Assembly: GCA_031272515.1 (NCBI GenBank)
Contig: JAISTR010000046.1
Span: 1 to 38,702 of the forward strand
Direction: 5' to 3'
DNA: 38,702 nucleotides
Source of the DNA: Erysipelotrichaceae bacterium
Lineage (GTDB): Bacteria > Bacillota_I > Bacilli_A > Erysipelotrichales > Erysipelotrichaceae
The stretch's first letter is position 1. Each line of letters starts with the position of its first letter. The translations under genes were made by a program, and so were the position numbers. Of the stretch, positions 23,254 to 32,117 are shown piece by piece. The notes below the pieces were generated by a model. That model was not told where the DNA came from. It was given only the letters and a program-made list of their open reading frames with translations, and ran no database searches.

Positions 23254-24414
23254 TCAGCAGGCTTCCTGACGGTCGTACACGATGCTGCCATCGATGATGG
23301 TACACAAGACGAAGGTGCTGGATAACAGGATATCGCCATCGGTGATGATGACATCGCCATCCTTTCCAACCTTCAAGGAACCGACGCGATCGCTCACGCC
23401 GATGATCTCAGCGGGGTTGATGGTGATGGCTTTCAGGGCTTCCTGGTGGTCCAGGCCGTATTTGACCGCCAGGCCGGCGCAAAGCGGCAAGTTTTCCTGC
23501 GGCAGCACCGGAGAGTCGGTGGTAATCGCAATTTTCACCCCGGCACGGTTTAAAATGCCCGGGGTTTCAAAGGTCCGAAAACGCAGCTCATATTTGGATT
23601 TGGAGGTCATGGAAGGCCCGACAATCGCCGGAAAGCCGCTGGCTTTGACTTCATCCGCAATCAGATGTCCGTCCGTGCAGTGGTCCAGGGTGACCTTCAG
23701 GTTGAATTCCTTGGCAATGCGGATGACCGTCAGGATATCATCGCTGCGGTGGGCATGTGCCTTCAGGGGCATTATGCCTTTGAGTACCGGAATCATGGCC
23801 TCCAGCTTCATATCATAGGCCGGCAGCTTGGAGATATCGTCTTTGGCTGCCTCTTTCTTATTGACATATTCCCGGGTCTTAAACAGGATTTCCCGAAGCA
23901 GGGCGGCGGTCATCATCCGGGTTTGGATCTTGGAGTTCTGATAGCAGAACTTCGGGTTCTCCCCAAAGGCGGCCTTCATGGCGACATCTTCCTTGATGAC
24001 CATTTTGTCGATGGCAGTGCCATAGGTCTTATAGGCAAAGAAGGTCCCGCCCAGCACATTGGCACTCCCGGGTCCGGCACAGACGGTGGTCACACCGCCA
24101 GCGCAGGCAACGGGAATTGCCGCATCCCCGGGATAGATCCCGTCGATTGCCCTCAACTGCGGGGTAATCGGATCGGTGGCTTCGTTGGTGTCATTGCCTT
24201 CATAGCGCACAATTGCTTCGTGCAAACCCATGTGACAGTGGGCTTCCACCAGGCCGGGATACACATTCTTGCCGGTCGCATCGATGACTTTTGCATCCGG
24301 CGCCGAAAGGTCCTTCCCGATTTTTTTGATTTTGCCATTTTCAAGAAGCAGGTCACCGACAAAGGTTCCTTCTTTTTCCATGGTAAACAAATTCCCGTTT
24401 TTGATCAGAATCAT
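23254..24414 (-). CDS. Amidohydrolase-family protein (imidazolonepropionase/dipeptidase-like)
   Basis: 386 residues. Metal ligands of the amidohydrolase superfamily are visible: EAHCHMG (HxH), the His residues of LKAHAHR and LDHCTDGH, and the Asp of ITTDSP. The C-terminal composite beta-sandwich closes with VGSLKVGKDGDVIITDGD. Members hydrolyse cyclic amides or acyl-amino acids and dipeptides; the substrate here is unknown. The start is the ATG at 24414 after AAGGAGA; the frame runs further upstream, but that part is antisense to the PASTA gene's 3' end. Its company (PASTA protein upstream, S66 peptidase downstream) suggests a wall-peptide substrate. Confidence 0.85.
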   Translation of the reverse strand: MILIKNGNLFTMEKEGTFVGDLLLENGKIKKIGKDLSAPDAKVIDATGKNVYPGLVEAHCHMGLHEAIVRYEGNDTNEATDPITPQLRAIDGIYPGDAAIPVACAGGVTTVCAGPGSANVLGGTFFAYKTYGTAIDKMVIKEDVAMKAAFGENPKFCYQNSKIQTRMMTAALLREILFKTREYVNKKEAAKDDISKLPAYDMKLEAMIPVLKGIMPLKAHAHRSDDILTVIRIAKEFNLKVTLDHCTDGHLIADEVKASGFPAIVGPSMTSKSKYELRFRTFETPGILNRAGVKIAITTDSPVLPQENLPLCAGLAVKYGLDHQEALKAITINPAEIIGVSDRVGSLKVGKDGDVIITDGDILLSSTFVLCTIIDGSIVYDRQEAC

Positions 24415-24433
24415 AAGCATTCTCCTTTTTACT

Positions 24434-26407
24434 TTATGGTGCTGCTCCCGGGGGAGTGGATATGGTGACGGTAATAGCGGTGTCGAGGGAATAGAGGCCA
24501 TCCACCGGATCGGTGTTGGCGGTAATCGACTCGACGATATAGATGGTCTGCAGCTCGGAGCCGGCCTGGCGGACAATGTTAATGCCGCCGGTAAATCCGA
24601 GCCCCTGCAGGTGGCTTGTGATGGTGCTGCTGGGATCACTGGAAGAGGCATCGTTATTAAACAATGACTTGTTGGGAATATATTGGCCTGGATGATAGGT
24701 GACGGTGATAGTAGGGGTCACCGAACCGCAGGCAACACTTTCACCAGCCGCCGGGGATTGCGCATAGACTTTGCCCAGCTGGCTGTTGGTGGTGGCGATG
24801 CTGCCTTTTTTGAATTCCACAACGGTGTTATCCGGGGTAAAGACCTTGCTGTAGACATAGCCGTTGAAATCAGGAATCGAGCAATACAATTCCGCCTTGG
24901 CTACGTTGACATTGATGACCGAGCCAACCGCGACCTTGCCGGTCTTGTCCTGGTAGACGATGTTGCCCGGGGTGCTGGAATTGAAGACTTCGGTGACCTG
25001 AATCGTCAGGGAGGCACCGGAATTGTTGAGGGTATTGACTTTGTTTTGAAGCTCAGTCAGGGTGGTGGCCTGGCTGCCCAAATCAGGTTGGCCTAAGGAG
25101 ACCCGGTAGGTCAGGGTATCGCCCTGATAGATGGTGCCCTTGTGGCTTTGTTCCAGGATATTGCCGGCTGCCTGATTGGAGTAGGTGCTGGGCAGCTTGT
25201 TGGTCTTGACATCCTTGCCTGTTAGCCAGGCATTGAGTTCCGCCTCGGTACTAAAGGCACTAATGGTATAGGGTTGTAAGCCCTGGGAAACCGTGACCTT
25301 GATGGTGGTGCCGACATTTACGGTACCGGAGACATCCTGGCTTAAAATCGTGCCGCTGGCACTGGAGTCATATTTGTAGGTCTTTTCGATCTTGAGGTTG
25401 GCCCCCTGGGCATTGAGGGAATTGACCACACTTTCCAGGTCGCTGAGTTTTGTCTTCTTGTCACCGATGCTGGGCTTGCCCAAAGAGACCACGACCTTCA
25501 GGGTTGTGGAGGAGGACATCGTACCCGAATTGGGGGTATTGGAAATCACGATATCCTTCGCGACGGTATTGGAATACTGATAGGTATAGGAAACCTTCAC
25601 GGTGCTGTCCTGCTTGTTCTTCCAGGTTTCCACCTCGGATTTGTTTTTGCCGGCAAAGTCCTGCACCGTAATCGGCTTGCCATCGGAAAGTACAATATTG
25701 ACCGTCGATTTGGCTTTGACGGTTACCCCGGCTTTGGGGTTTTGGGATATCACGCTGCCTTTGGCAACGGTGGTGGAGGTCTGGTAGGTATAGGAAATCG
25801 TAATCTTATTGGTCACACCCCAGTTGTCAATCTGGGTTTTGGTGTATTTGCTGAAGTCGGGCAAAACCACATCGGCTGCGTCATCGCTTTCGCCCTCCTT
25901 GCCAAGCGAAATCGTGAAGACGATCATGGTATCGCGGGTGACTTCATTGGAGGCGATGTTGTGCTTGATAAACACATCCTTGGCAATGGTGTCATGGTTG
26001 AGGTATTCATAGGAGACATCACTCAGATGATTGTCTGCGACAAATTTCGCGATTTGCGCCTGGGTCATGCCGGTGAAGTCCGGCAGCTTGACAATCGCAT
26101 AGGGATCCACACCCTGGGAGATAATGATGATGATGCTCTGGTCGCTTTTGATATCCTGGTTGCCGGGGACGCTTTGTTCGATGACCTGATTCTCCGGTAC
26201 GGTATCGGAATACTCATATTGAATCTGGATGTCGACATTGTTCTCGCTGGCCCAGGCTTCCACCTCACTCAGGGTCATTCCGGAAAAGTCGGGCAGGGAA
26301 ACGGTTTTCGCCGAACTGAAACTGGCGATAATCAGACAGATCGCCAATAACAGGGTCAGAATACCGGTCGCAGAATAAATGAGTACGTTGGTTTTATCTT
26401 TCATCAT
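24434..26407 (-). CDS. Membrane-anchored PASTA-repeat protein without a kinase domain
   Basis: 657 residues. A short cytoplasmic tail and one membrane span (about 8-31) are followed by about nine PASTA-like modules, roughly at 35-98, 105-168, 179-241, 246-309, 316-375, 379-438, 445-503, 508-570 and 577-650. The first three keep the LPDF-x-G/Y-x3 opening and several close with V-S-L/Q-G. Module eight has two Cys (509, 560) that could form a disulfide. PASTA domains bind peptidoglycan fragments or beta-lactams in Stk/PrkC kinases and PBPs; here the Ser/Thr kinase domain is absent. GGAGGGG precedes the ATG. Only 19 nt separate it from the amidohydrolase gene. Confidence 0.88.
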   Translation of the reverse strand: MMKDKTNVLIYSATGILTLLLAICLIIASFSSAKTVSLPDFSGMTLSEVEAWASENNVDIQIQYEYSDTVPENQVIEQSVPGNQDIKSDQSIIIIISQGVDPYAIVKLPDFTGMTQAQIAKFVADNHLSDVSYEYLNHDTIAKDVFIKHNIASNEVTRDTMIVFTISLGKEGESDDAADVVLPDFSKYTKTQIDNWGVTNKITISYTYQTSTTVAKGSVISQNPKAGVTVKAKSTVNIVLSDGKPITVQDFAGKNKSEVETWKNKQDSTVKVSYTYQYSNTVAKDIVISNTPNSGTMSSSTTLKVVVSLGKPSIGDKKTKLSDLESVVNSLNAQGANLKIEKTYKYDSSASGTILSQDVSGTVNVGTTIKVTVSQGLQPYTISAFSTEAELNAWLTGKDVKTNKLPSTYSNQAAGNILEQSHKGTIYQGDTLTYRVSLGQPDLGSQATTLTELQNKVNTLNNSGASLTIQVTEVFNSSTPGNIVYQDKTGKVAVGSVINVNVAKAELYCSIPDFNGYVYSKVFTPDNTVVEFKKGSIATTNSQLGKVYAQSPAAGESVACGSVTPTITVTYHPGQYIPNKSLFNNDASSSDPSSTITSHLQGLGFTGGINIVRQAGSELQTIYIVESITANTDPVDGLYSLDTAITVTISTPPGAAP

Positions 26408-26736
26408 GGGGAAAATGCCCCTCCGGTCTTATTTTAACATTCTCTGCAAAATATGTGTACCGCTAAGTGGGGAAAGTTGGCTGAAAAAGCGATGAAAAAC
26501 GTAAAAAAACCAATTCATGAAACAATCCGGCGGTCATCATCACACAATCTCCAGCAGACCATCCGGTTCTTCCAGTATCCTATCTTCATCAGCAACCGCG
26601 TACTGTTTTCAGGTTTTCACACAATTTTTCATGCTTTCTATGACACAGTGCTGAGAAAACTTTGCGGATTTGCCGGGATTCTTTCTGCAAACCGGCCCGC
26701 CATGCGTTATAATGAGGGCTAGAATGGAGGATGCAG
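26408..26736. other. Intergenic region between divergent PASTA and smc genes
   Basis: About 330 nt. It holds the start regions of two divergent transcripts. On the plus strand TATAAT (26708-26713) precedes an ATGGAGG ribosome binding site for smc, with no clear -35. On the minus strand TAAAAT about 30 nt upstream of the PASTA ATG is a weak -10. An 89-codon plus-strand frame (26453-26722) lacks a ribosome binding site and covers the smc promoter, so I do not call it. Confidence 0.5.
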
Positions 26737-29655
26737 ATGTTTCTCAAACGGATTGAGATGCAAGGATTCAAATCCTTCGCAGATCGAACGGTCATTTCTT
26801 TTGAACAGCATGTGACCGGGATTGTCGGACCCAACGGCTGCGGGAAGTCGAATATTACCGATGCCATCCGCTGGGTATTAGGGGAACAATCGGCGAAATC
26901 TCTGCGTGGCTCAGCCATGAGCGATGTGATTTTTGCCGGCAGCGGGCAGCGTAAGAGCGTAAATCTGGCGGAAGTGACGCTGGTATTTGATAATACCTCG
27001 CACTTTCTTCATTCGCCTTACGAGGAAGTGGAGATAACCAGGAGACTGCACCGTACGACCCAGGAGGGGGAGTACCTGATCAACCGGCGCCAGGTGCGCC
27101 TCAAGGACATCCAGGACTTGATCCTGGACAGCGGCTTGGGCCGTGACAGTTTGACGATGATTTCGCAGGGGAATATCTCTTCCTTTGCGGAAGCCAAACC
27201 GATTGACCGGCGCGCGATCTTTGAAGAGGCCGCCGGGGTTGCCAAATACAAGAAAAAGAAAATCGAATCGCTCAATAAACTGGAGCGCACCCAGTCCAAC
27301 CTGGAGCGTTTGCAGGACATTGTGGCGGAGCTGGAGCGGCAGGTGACCCCCTTGAAGCGGGCTGCCAAGAAAGCGCTTGTCTACCGGGAGAAGAAGGAAC
27401 GGCTGCGCAATATCGAAATCGCGGTGCTGGTGGAGGAAATCCGTTTCTTTTTGGATAAGCAGCAGGAGTGCAAGAAGGCCAAGTTTGATTTACAAACCCA
27501 GATTGCCTCCCATCAAGCGACAATCACCACCGGCGAGAACCAGCTGACTAACCTCCGTGTACAAATCAGCAAGCTGGACGACCAGATTGCAGTCTGGCAG
27601 GACGATTTGATGAAGACCGTCAATGAGATCCAGCATCTGGAAAACCGCAAGGTTGAAATTGATGAAAAATCCAAGTATCGCTTACAAACCGGCAGCGAAG
27701 AGGAGAAACTGTCGGAGCTCAAGCGCTTAATGGAGCAGGCGAAGTTTGAATACGAAGACCGTTTGGCCAGATTGCAGGAAACGGAGACGGAGATCAATCT
27801 GAGCTCCGCACAGCTGCAGCAGGTCACGGTCGACCAGATTGAACTCTCCAGTCAATGGGAAGAGAAAAGCGGACGGATCCGCTCCCTGGAAAACCGCTAT
27901 GCGGTTTTGGAGTCGCTGTTACAAAGACCGTTTCAAAACCAGGCTGGCGTTTCCGCCATCCTGAATGCCAAGAGTACTTTGCCCGGCGTCTATGATGCTT
28001 TGGCCAATGTGATTGAACCACAGCCGGGTTATGAGGAAGCCATCAGCGTCGCTTTGGGCGGGGCGATGTACAATATTGTGACAGAGGATGATGCCAGTGC
28101 CCGCCGGGCAATCGGCTTTTTGAAGAAAAACCAGAGTGGCCGGGCGACCTTTTTGCCTTTGACCTCCCTGACCCCACGCCATGTAGGCCGCGAGCACGAG
28201 ATCATCGCCAAGGCGGCTGACGGGTATTTGGGTACTGCTGATCTGTTTGTGCGCTGTGACCACCAGTACCAGCCGGTGCTGGATTCGCTTTTGGGCAATG
28301 TTTTGGTCATGAGCGATCTGGAAAAGGGCAATCAGCTGGCCCAGCTTTTGCGCCACCAATACAAAATCGTCACCCTGGAAGGGGATGTCATCCACCGCGG
28401 CGGTTCCATGACCGGCGGACGGGGCAAGGAAAACAACTCACCCTTGACCCTGCGCCAGGAGATGGAAGCTTTACAGAAGGATATCAAACAGCAGGAAGCG
28501 GACCTGGAAGTCTTCTCGCGCAAGCGCGAGGATTTGGCGCACCGGCGCCAACAATTGGAGAGCGACCTGCTCAATGCCCGCTTGACCAACGCCAAGCTGG
28601 AGCCGGTGGTCGAGCAGAAGCGGCATAACTATGAGCGCTATCAAAGTGAACTGGGCGTCAGTGACCAAAAAGAAGAGAGCTTCTCCGACAGCTTGATCAC
28701 CAAGCTCTCAACCGCCTATAAGGACAAGGACCAGCTCAGTCAGATGCTGAGCTTAAAGCGTCAGGAACGCGAGCAGATTGTCAAAAACCGCGATAGCCTG
28801 GAAGCCGGTTTGCGCTTGGTCAGAAGAGAACTGGGTGAAAAGAGCGAGCAGCTCAAGGATGTCGAAGTGGACATCGCCAGGGTTGAGACCAAGCTGGAAG
28901 CGGATGCCAACCGCCTGGCCAGCGAATACCAGATGACCTATGAGTTTGCCAGCCAGCTGGTGGCGGATACCAAAGTCGAAAACGCGAAGCAGGAAGTGGA
29001 GATCTTAAGACGGCAGATTGAAGAGCTCGGAAATATCAACATGAGCGCCCCGGAGGAATTTGAAGAGATCAACGAGCGCTATCAGTTTCTGAGTCATCAG
29101 CTCGAGGATTTAAACGACTCCAGGGAGCAGTTATTGGCAATCATCGAGGAAATGGATGAAGTCATGAAGAAGGACTTCAGCGAAATGTTTGAAAAAATCA
29201 ACAGTGTATTCCAGGATACCTTCAGCCAGCTGTTTGGTGGTGGGAAGGCCAGACTGGTCCTTGAGGACCCGGATGATATCCTGAATACCGGCATCGATAT
29301 CGACGTCCAGCCCCCGGGCAAGGCGATCCAAAACATCCGTTTGTTTTCCGGAGGGGAGAAGACCCTGATTGCCATCAGTGTTCTGTTTTCCATCCTGAAA
29401 GCCAGGATCATTCCGCTTTGTATCTTTGATGAAGCAGATTCCGCTTTGGACCAGGGCAATGTCGAGCGCTTCTCCCGCTTGTTGAAGCATTTTGCGCAGA
29501 CGCAGTTTGTTGTCGTCACCCACAGGCCGGGCACCATGGCCCAATGTGACATCCTCTATGGCATCACGATGCCAGCCCAGGGGGTCTCGCAGATGCTTCG
29601 GGTGAAGCTGTCCCAGGCGGAGAAACTGTCCGGGCAGCCGGAGGTAACCGCATGA
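26737..29655 (+). CDS. smc: Chromosome segregation protein SMC, short-armed
   Basis: 972 residues; typical Firmicutes SMC has about 1185. The ATPase head is intact: P-loop GPNGCGKS (31-38), signature FSGGEK (870-875), Walker B LCIFDEADSALD, and a His-rich switch THRPGTM. The hinge lies at about 390-565 (ending near GGSMTGGRGKENN). That leaves two coiled-coil arms of about 225 and 235 residues, each roughly 100 shorter than in B. subtilis. SMC with ScpAB loads on and extrudes chromosomal DNA. I choose the second ATG (26737), 6 nt after GGAGG, giving the usual MFLKRI start. The stop overlaps ftsY. Confidence 0.95.
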   Translation: MFLKRIEMQGFKSFADRTVISFEQHVTGIVGPNGCGKSNITDAIRWVLGEQSAKSLRGSAMSDVIFAGSGQRKSVNLAEVTLVFDNTSHFLHSPYEEVEITRRLHRTTQEGEYLINRRQVRLKDIQDLILDSGLGRDSLTMISQGNISSFAEAKPIDRRAIFEEAAGVAKYKKKKIESLNKLERTQSNLERLQDIVAELERQVTPLKRAAKKALVYREKKERLRNIEIAVLVEEIRFFLDKQQECKKAKFDLQTQIASHQATITTGENQLTNLRVQISKLDDQIAVWQDDLMKTVNEIQHLENRKVEIDEKSKYRLQTGSEEEKLSELKRLMEQAKFEYEDRLARLQETETEINLSSAQLQQVTVDQIELSSQWEEKSGRIRSLENRYAVLESLLQRPFQNQAGVSAILNAKSTLPGVYDALANVIEPQPGYEEAISVALGGAMYNIVTEDDASARRAIGFLKKNQSGRATFLPLTSLTPRHVGREHEIIAKAADGYLGTADLFVRCDHQYQPVLDSLLGNVLVMSDLEKGNQLAQLLRHQYKIVTLEGDVIHRGGSMTGGRGKENNSPLTLRQEMEALQKDIKQQEADLEVFSRKREDLAHRRQQLESDLLNARLTNAKLEPVVEQKRHNYERYQSELGVSDQKEESFSDSLITKLSTAYKDKDQLSQMLSLKRQEREQIVKNRDSLEAGLRLVRRELGEKSEQLKDVEVDIARVETKLEADANRLASEYQMTYEFASQLVADTKVENAKQEVEILRRQIEELGNINMSAPEEFEEINERYQFLSHQLEDLNDSREQLLAIIEEMDEVMKKDFSEMFEKINSVFQDTFSQLFGGGKARLVLEDPDDILNTGIDIDVQPPGKAIQNIRLFSGGEKTLIAISVLFSILKARIIPLCIFDEADSALDQGNVERFSRLLKHFAQTQFVVVTHRPGTMAQCDILYGITMPAQGVSQMLRVKLSQAEKLSGQPEVTA

Positions 29656-30614
29656 GCATCTTTTCGAAAATCAAGGAAAAACTGACTGGCCGCAAGGAAA
29701 GCCTGCCGGCCTTTGACAGCACCTCCAAGGCGATGTCAAAGAAACTCAAGAGCCTGCGCTTCAGTTACCAGGGTCCCGACGGGGACTTCTTTGAGCAGCT
29801 GATGGTGGTGCTCTTGGAGAGCGATGTCGGCTATCAGACCAGCGATCAGATCGTCAAGGCCCTCAAGAAGAAGTGCAATGAGTACTACCGCTTGGACTTT
29901 GACGATGTGATGGGCTTACTTTTGGAAGTGAGCAGTGAACTCTATGGAGAAGACCCGCCTGAATACATTCCCCAGCCGCCTTTGGCTGTGATTTTGTTGG
30001 TTGGCGTCAACGGCTCCGGCAAAACCACCACCCTGGCCAAGCTGATTCACTACTATCAAAGCCAAGGCAAATCTGTGGCGGTCGCGGCCGGCGATACCTT
30101 TCGCGCTGGCGCAATCGCCCAGCTTTCCATCTGGTGTGACAAGCTGGGGGTCAAGTGCGTGCAGGGAGCGGAAAACCAGGACCCGGCCAGCGTGATGGTC
30201 GATGGCTGCCGCTATGCGAAGGAAAACCAGATCGATGTGCTTTTGTGCGATACCGCCGGACGGCTTCAAACCAAGGAAAACCTGATGCGGGAACTCTCCA
30301 AAATCACCCGGGTCTTAGGCCGGGAGGTAGAAGGGGCACCCCACCAGGTCTGGCTGGTATTGGACGCCACCACCGGGCAAAACGGCTTGAGTCAGGCCAA
30401 GCTCTTTATCGAGAGTGCCCAGGTCAACGGCATCATTTTGACCAAGATGGATGGCAGTGCCAAGGGCGGCATCGTTTTGGCCATTAAAGATCAGTATAAA
30501 ATTCCGGTGCGCTACATCACGCTGGGGGAAAACCCACAAGATCTGGCCCCCTTTGATATCAATACGTTCTTGAGTGCTTTGGCTGGAGGAATCAGCGATG
30601 CGCAAGAAAAATGA
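29652..30614 (+). CDS. ftsY: Signal recognition particle receptor FtsY
   Basis: 320 residues, SRP GTPase. N (helical) and G domains carry GVNGSGKTTT, DTFRAGA, DTAGRLQ, TKMDGSAKGG and a GENPQDLAPF closing motif. The N-terminal A domain is short, as in Gram-positives. FtsY docks SRP-bound ribosomes at the Sec translocon. It starts in the smc stop and overlaps ylxM by 17 nt. Order smc-ftsY is classical. Confidence 0.96.
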   Translation: MSIFSKIKEKLTGRKESLPAFDSTSKAMSKKLKSLRFSYQGPDGDFFEQLMVVLLESDVGYQTSDQIVKALKKKCNEYYRLDFDDVMGLLLEVSSELYGEDPPEYIPQPPLAVILLVGVNGSGKTTTLAKLIHYYQSQGKSVAVAAGDTFRAGAIAQLSIWCDKLGVKCVQGAENQDPASVMVDGCRYAKENQIDVLLCDTAGRLQTKENLMRELSKITRVLGREVEGAPHQVWLVLDATTGQNGLSQAKLFIESAQVNGIILTKMDGSAKGGIVLAIKDQYKIPVRYITLGENPQDLAPFDINTFLSALAGGISDAQEK

Positions 30615-30909
30615 GCACTACAATGCGCTTTTGGACCAATATCAGGTACTGTTGACCAAAAAGCAGCAGGCCTGGATGGAGGACTACTACCGCCAGGACC
30701 TCTCCATCAGTGAGATTGCCGAGAATGAAGGCGTGAGCCGGGCGGCGGTCCACGATGTGATCCGCCGCTGCAATGCCCACTTGGATGAGCTGGAGGAAAA
30801 GCTCAAGCTCGCCGCTTTGCATGAAGCCCGGATGAAGATTTATCGTCAGCTGCAAAAGCAGGGCGGTTTTCAAGAGTTGGCGGATTTGTTAGAATTAGAA
30901 GGACGCTAA
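30598..30909 (+). CDS. ylxM: YlxM/UPF0122 SRP-associated DNA-binding-like protein
   Basis: 103 residues with a sigma-70 region-4-like helix-turn-helix (LSISEIAENEGVSRAAVHDVI) and a coiled C-terminal helix. YlxM proteins usually sit before ffh, the SRP GTPase gene, and modulate SRP. Here the gene overlaps the end of ftsY by 17 nt, and ffh is not in the window; ackA follows. A GGAGGA site lies 7 nt before the ATG at 30598; a longer frame from 30574 lacks a ribosome binding site. Confidence 0.9.
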   Translation: MRKKNEHYNALLDQYQVLLTKKQQAWMEDYYRQDLSISEIAENEGVSRAAVHDVIRRCNAHLDELEEKLKLAALHEARMKIYRQLQKQGGFQELADLLELEGR

Positions 30910-30923
30910 AGGAGGAAGAGTGA

Positions 30924-32117
30924 ATGTCAAAAATCTTTGCGATTAATGCCGGCAGTTCATCATTGAAGTTTCAGCTGTTTGCGATGCCGGAGGAAGAAGT
31001 ACTGACAGCCGGTCTCATCGAGCGCATCGGCTTTGAGGACGCGGTTTTTACGATTAAAGTGAAGGGTGAGAAGGTCACCAAAACCCTGCCAATCAAGGAC
31101 CATGGCGAAGCCGTGGCACTGTTATTGGAAGCCCTGATTGAGCAGTCGATTGTAACTTCATTACAGGAAATCGACGGGGTCGGCCACCGCATGGTGCACG
31201 GTGGCGAACAGTTTGCGCAGTCGGTGATTGGCAGTGAAGAGGTGCTGGCGGCGGTGGAGGAATTCAGTGAACTGGCGCCCCTGCATAACCCAGCCAACCT
31301 CACCGGTTATAGGGCTTTCAAGAAAGCCTTGCCAAAAGTCGGTCACGTCTTTGTCTTTGATACCGCCTTCCATCAGACGATGGAACCGGAAACCTACTTA
31401 TATCCCTTGCCCTATGAGTACTACACGGATATGATGGTGCGCAAGTACGGCTTCCACGGGACTTCCCATGACTACGTGTCAGAGCGGGTAGGGGTATTAC
31501 TGGGTTCAGACCGCAGCCACTACAACATCATCGTCTGCCACCTGGGTAACGGGGCCTCAATCTGTGCCGTAAAAAACGGCAAGAGCATCAATACCTCCAT
31601 GGGCTTTACGCCCCTGGCGGGAATCATGATGGGCACCCGCAGCGGCGATGTCGACCCGGGAATCATGCCCTATCTGATGGACAAGCTGGGCAAGAGCGCC
31701 CAGGAGATCCTGGATGTCTATAATAAAAAATCCGGGATGCTGGGGGTTTCCGGTATTTCCAGCGATGCCAGGGATATTGACGCAGCTGCCGAAGCCGGAA
31801 ATGAAAGGGCGATTTTAACCAATGCCCTTTACACCAACATCATTGCCCAGACCATCGGTGCCTATGCGGTGCAACTGGGCCATGTCGATGCCATTGCCTT
31901 TACCGCCGGTCTGGGGGAAAATGCCTGCGGTATCCGGGCGATGATTCTGGACCGCATCAGCGAACTCTTGCAAATTAAATATGACGAGAAGGCCAACCAG
32001 TCCCGCGGCAAGGAGATTTGTCTTTCCACCCCGGACTCCAAGGTGGCCATCTGGGTGGTTCCCACCAATGAAGAGCTGATGATTGCCCGCGATACCAAGC
32101 GGCTGTTGGGATTATGA
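30924..32117 (+). CDS. ackA: Acetate kinase
   Basis: 397 residues, standard length. It makes ATP and acetate from acetyl phosphate at the end of mixed-acid fermentation. Signatures: NAGSSSLKFQLF, GHRMVHGGE, VFDTAFHQTM, YGFHGTSHDYVS (with the active-site His), and ETA-like GLGENACGIR. The AGGAGG site is 9 nt before the ATG. It follows ylxM by 14 nt and overlaps the DHH protein gene by 4 nt, so it is in the smc-ftsY transcription unit rather than with pta. No cre site is visible directly upstream. Confidence 0.96.
   Translation: MSKIFAINAGSSSLKFQLFAMPEEEVLTAGLIERIGFEDAVFTIKVKGEKVTKTLPIKDHGEAVALLLEALIEQSIVTSLQEIDGVGHRMVHGGEQFAQSVIGSEEVLAAVEEFSELAPLHNPANLTGYRAFKKALPKVGHVFVFDTAFHQTMEPETYLYPLPYEYYTDMMVRKYGFHGTSHDYVSERVGVLLGSDRSHYNIIVCHLGNGASICAVKNGKSINTSMGFTPLAGIMMGTRSGDVDPGIMPYLMDKLGKSAQEILDVYNKKSGMLGVSGISSDARDIDAAAEAGNERAILTNALYTNIIAQTIGAYAVQLGHVDAIAFTAGLGENACGIRAMILDRISELLQIKYDEKANQSRGKEICLSTPDSKVAIWVVPTNEELMIARDTKRLLGL

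Noticed and set aside
23665-24468. 267-codon plus-strand frame antisense to the amidohydrolase
   Set aside because: The minus-strand frame has complete metal-binding motifs; the plus frame has none and no ribosome binding site.
24415-24651. N-terminal extension of the amidohydrolase
   Set aside because: This part is antisense to the PASTA coding sequence, Pro/Ser-rich without family similarity; a good AAGGAGA site precedes the ATG at 24414.
26453-26722. 89-codon plus-strand frame between PASTA and smc genes
   Set aside because: No ribosome binding site, overlaps the smc -10, and composition is non-coding-like.
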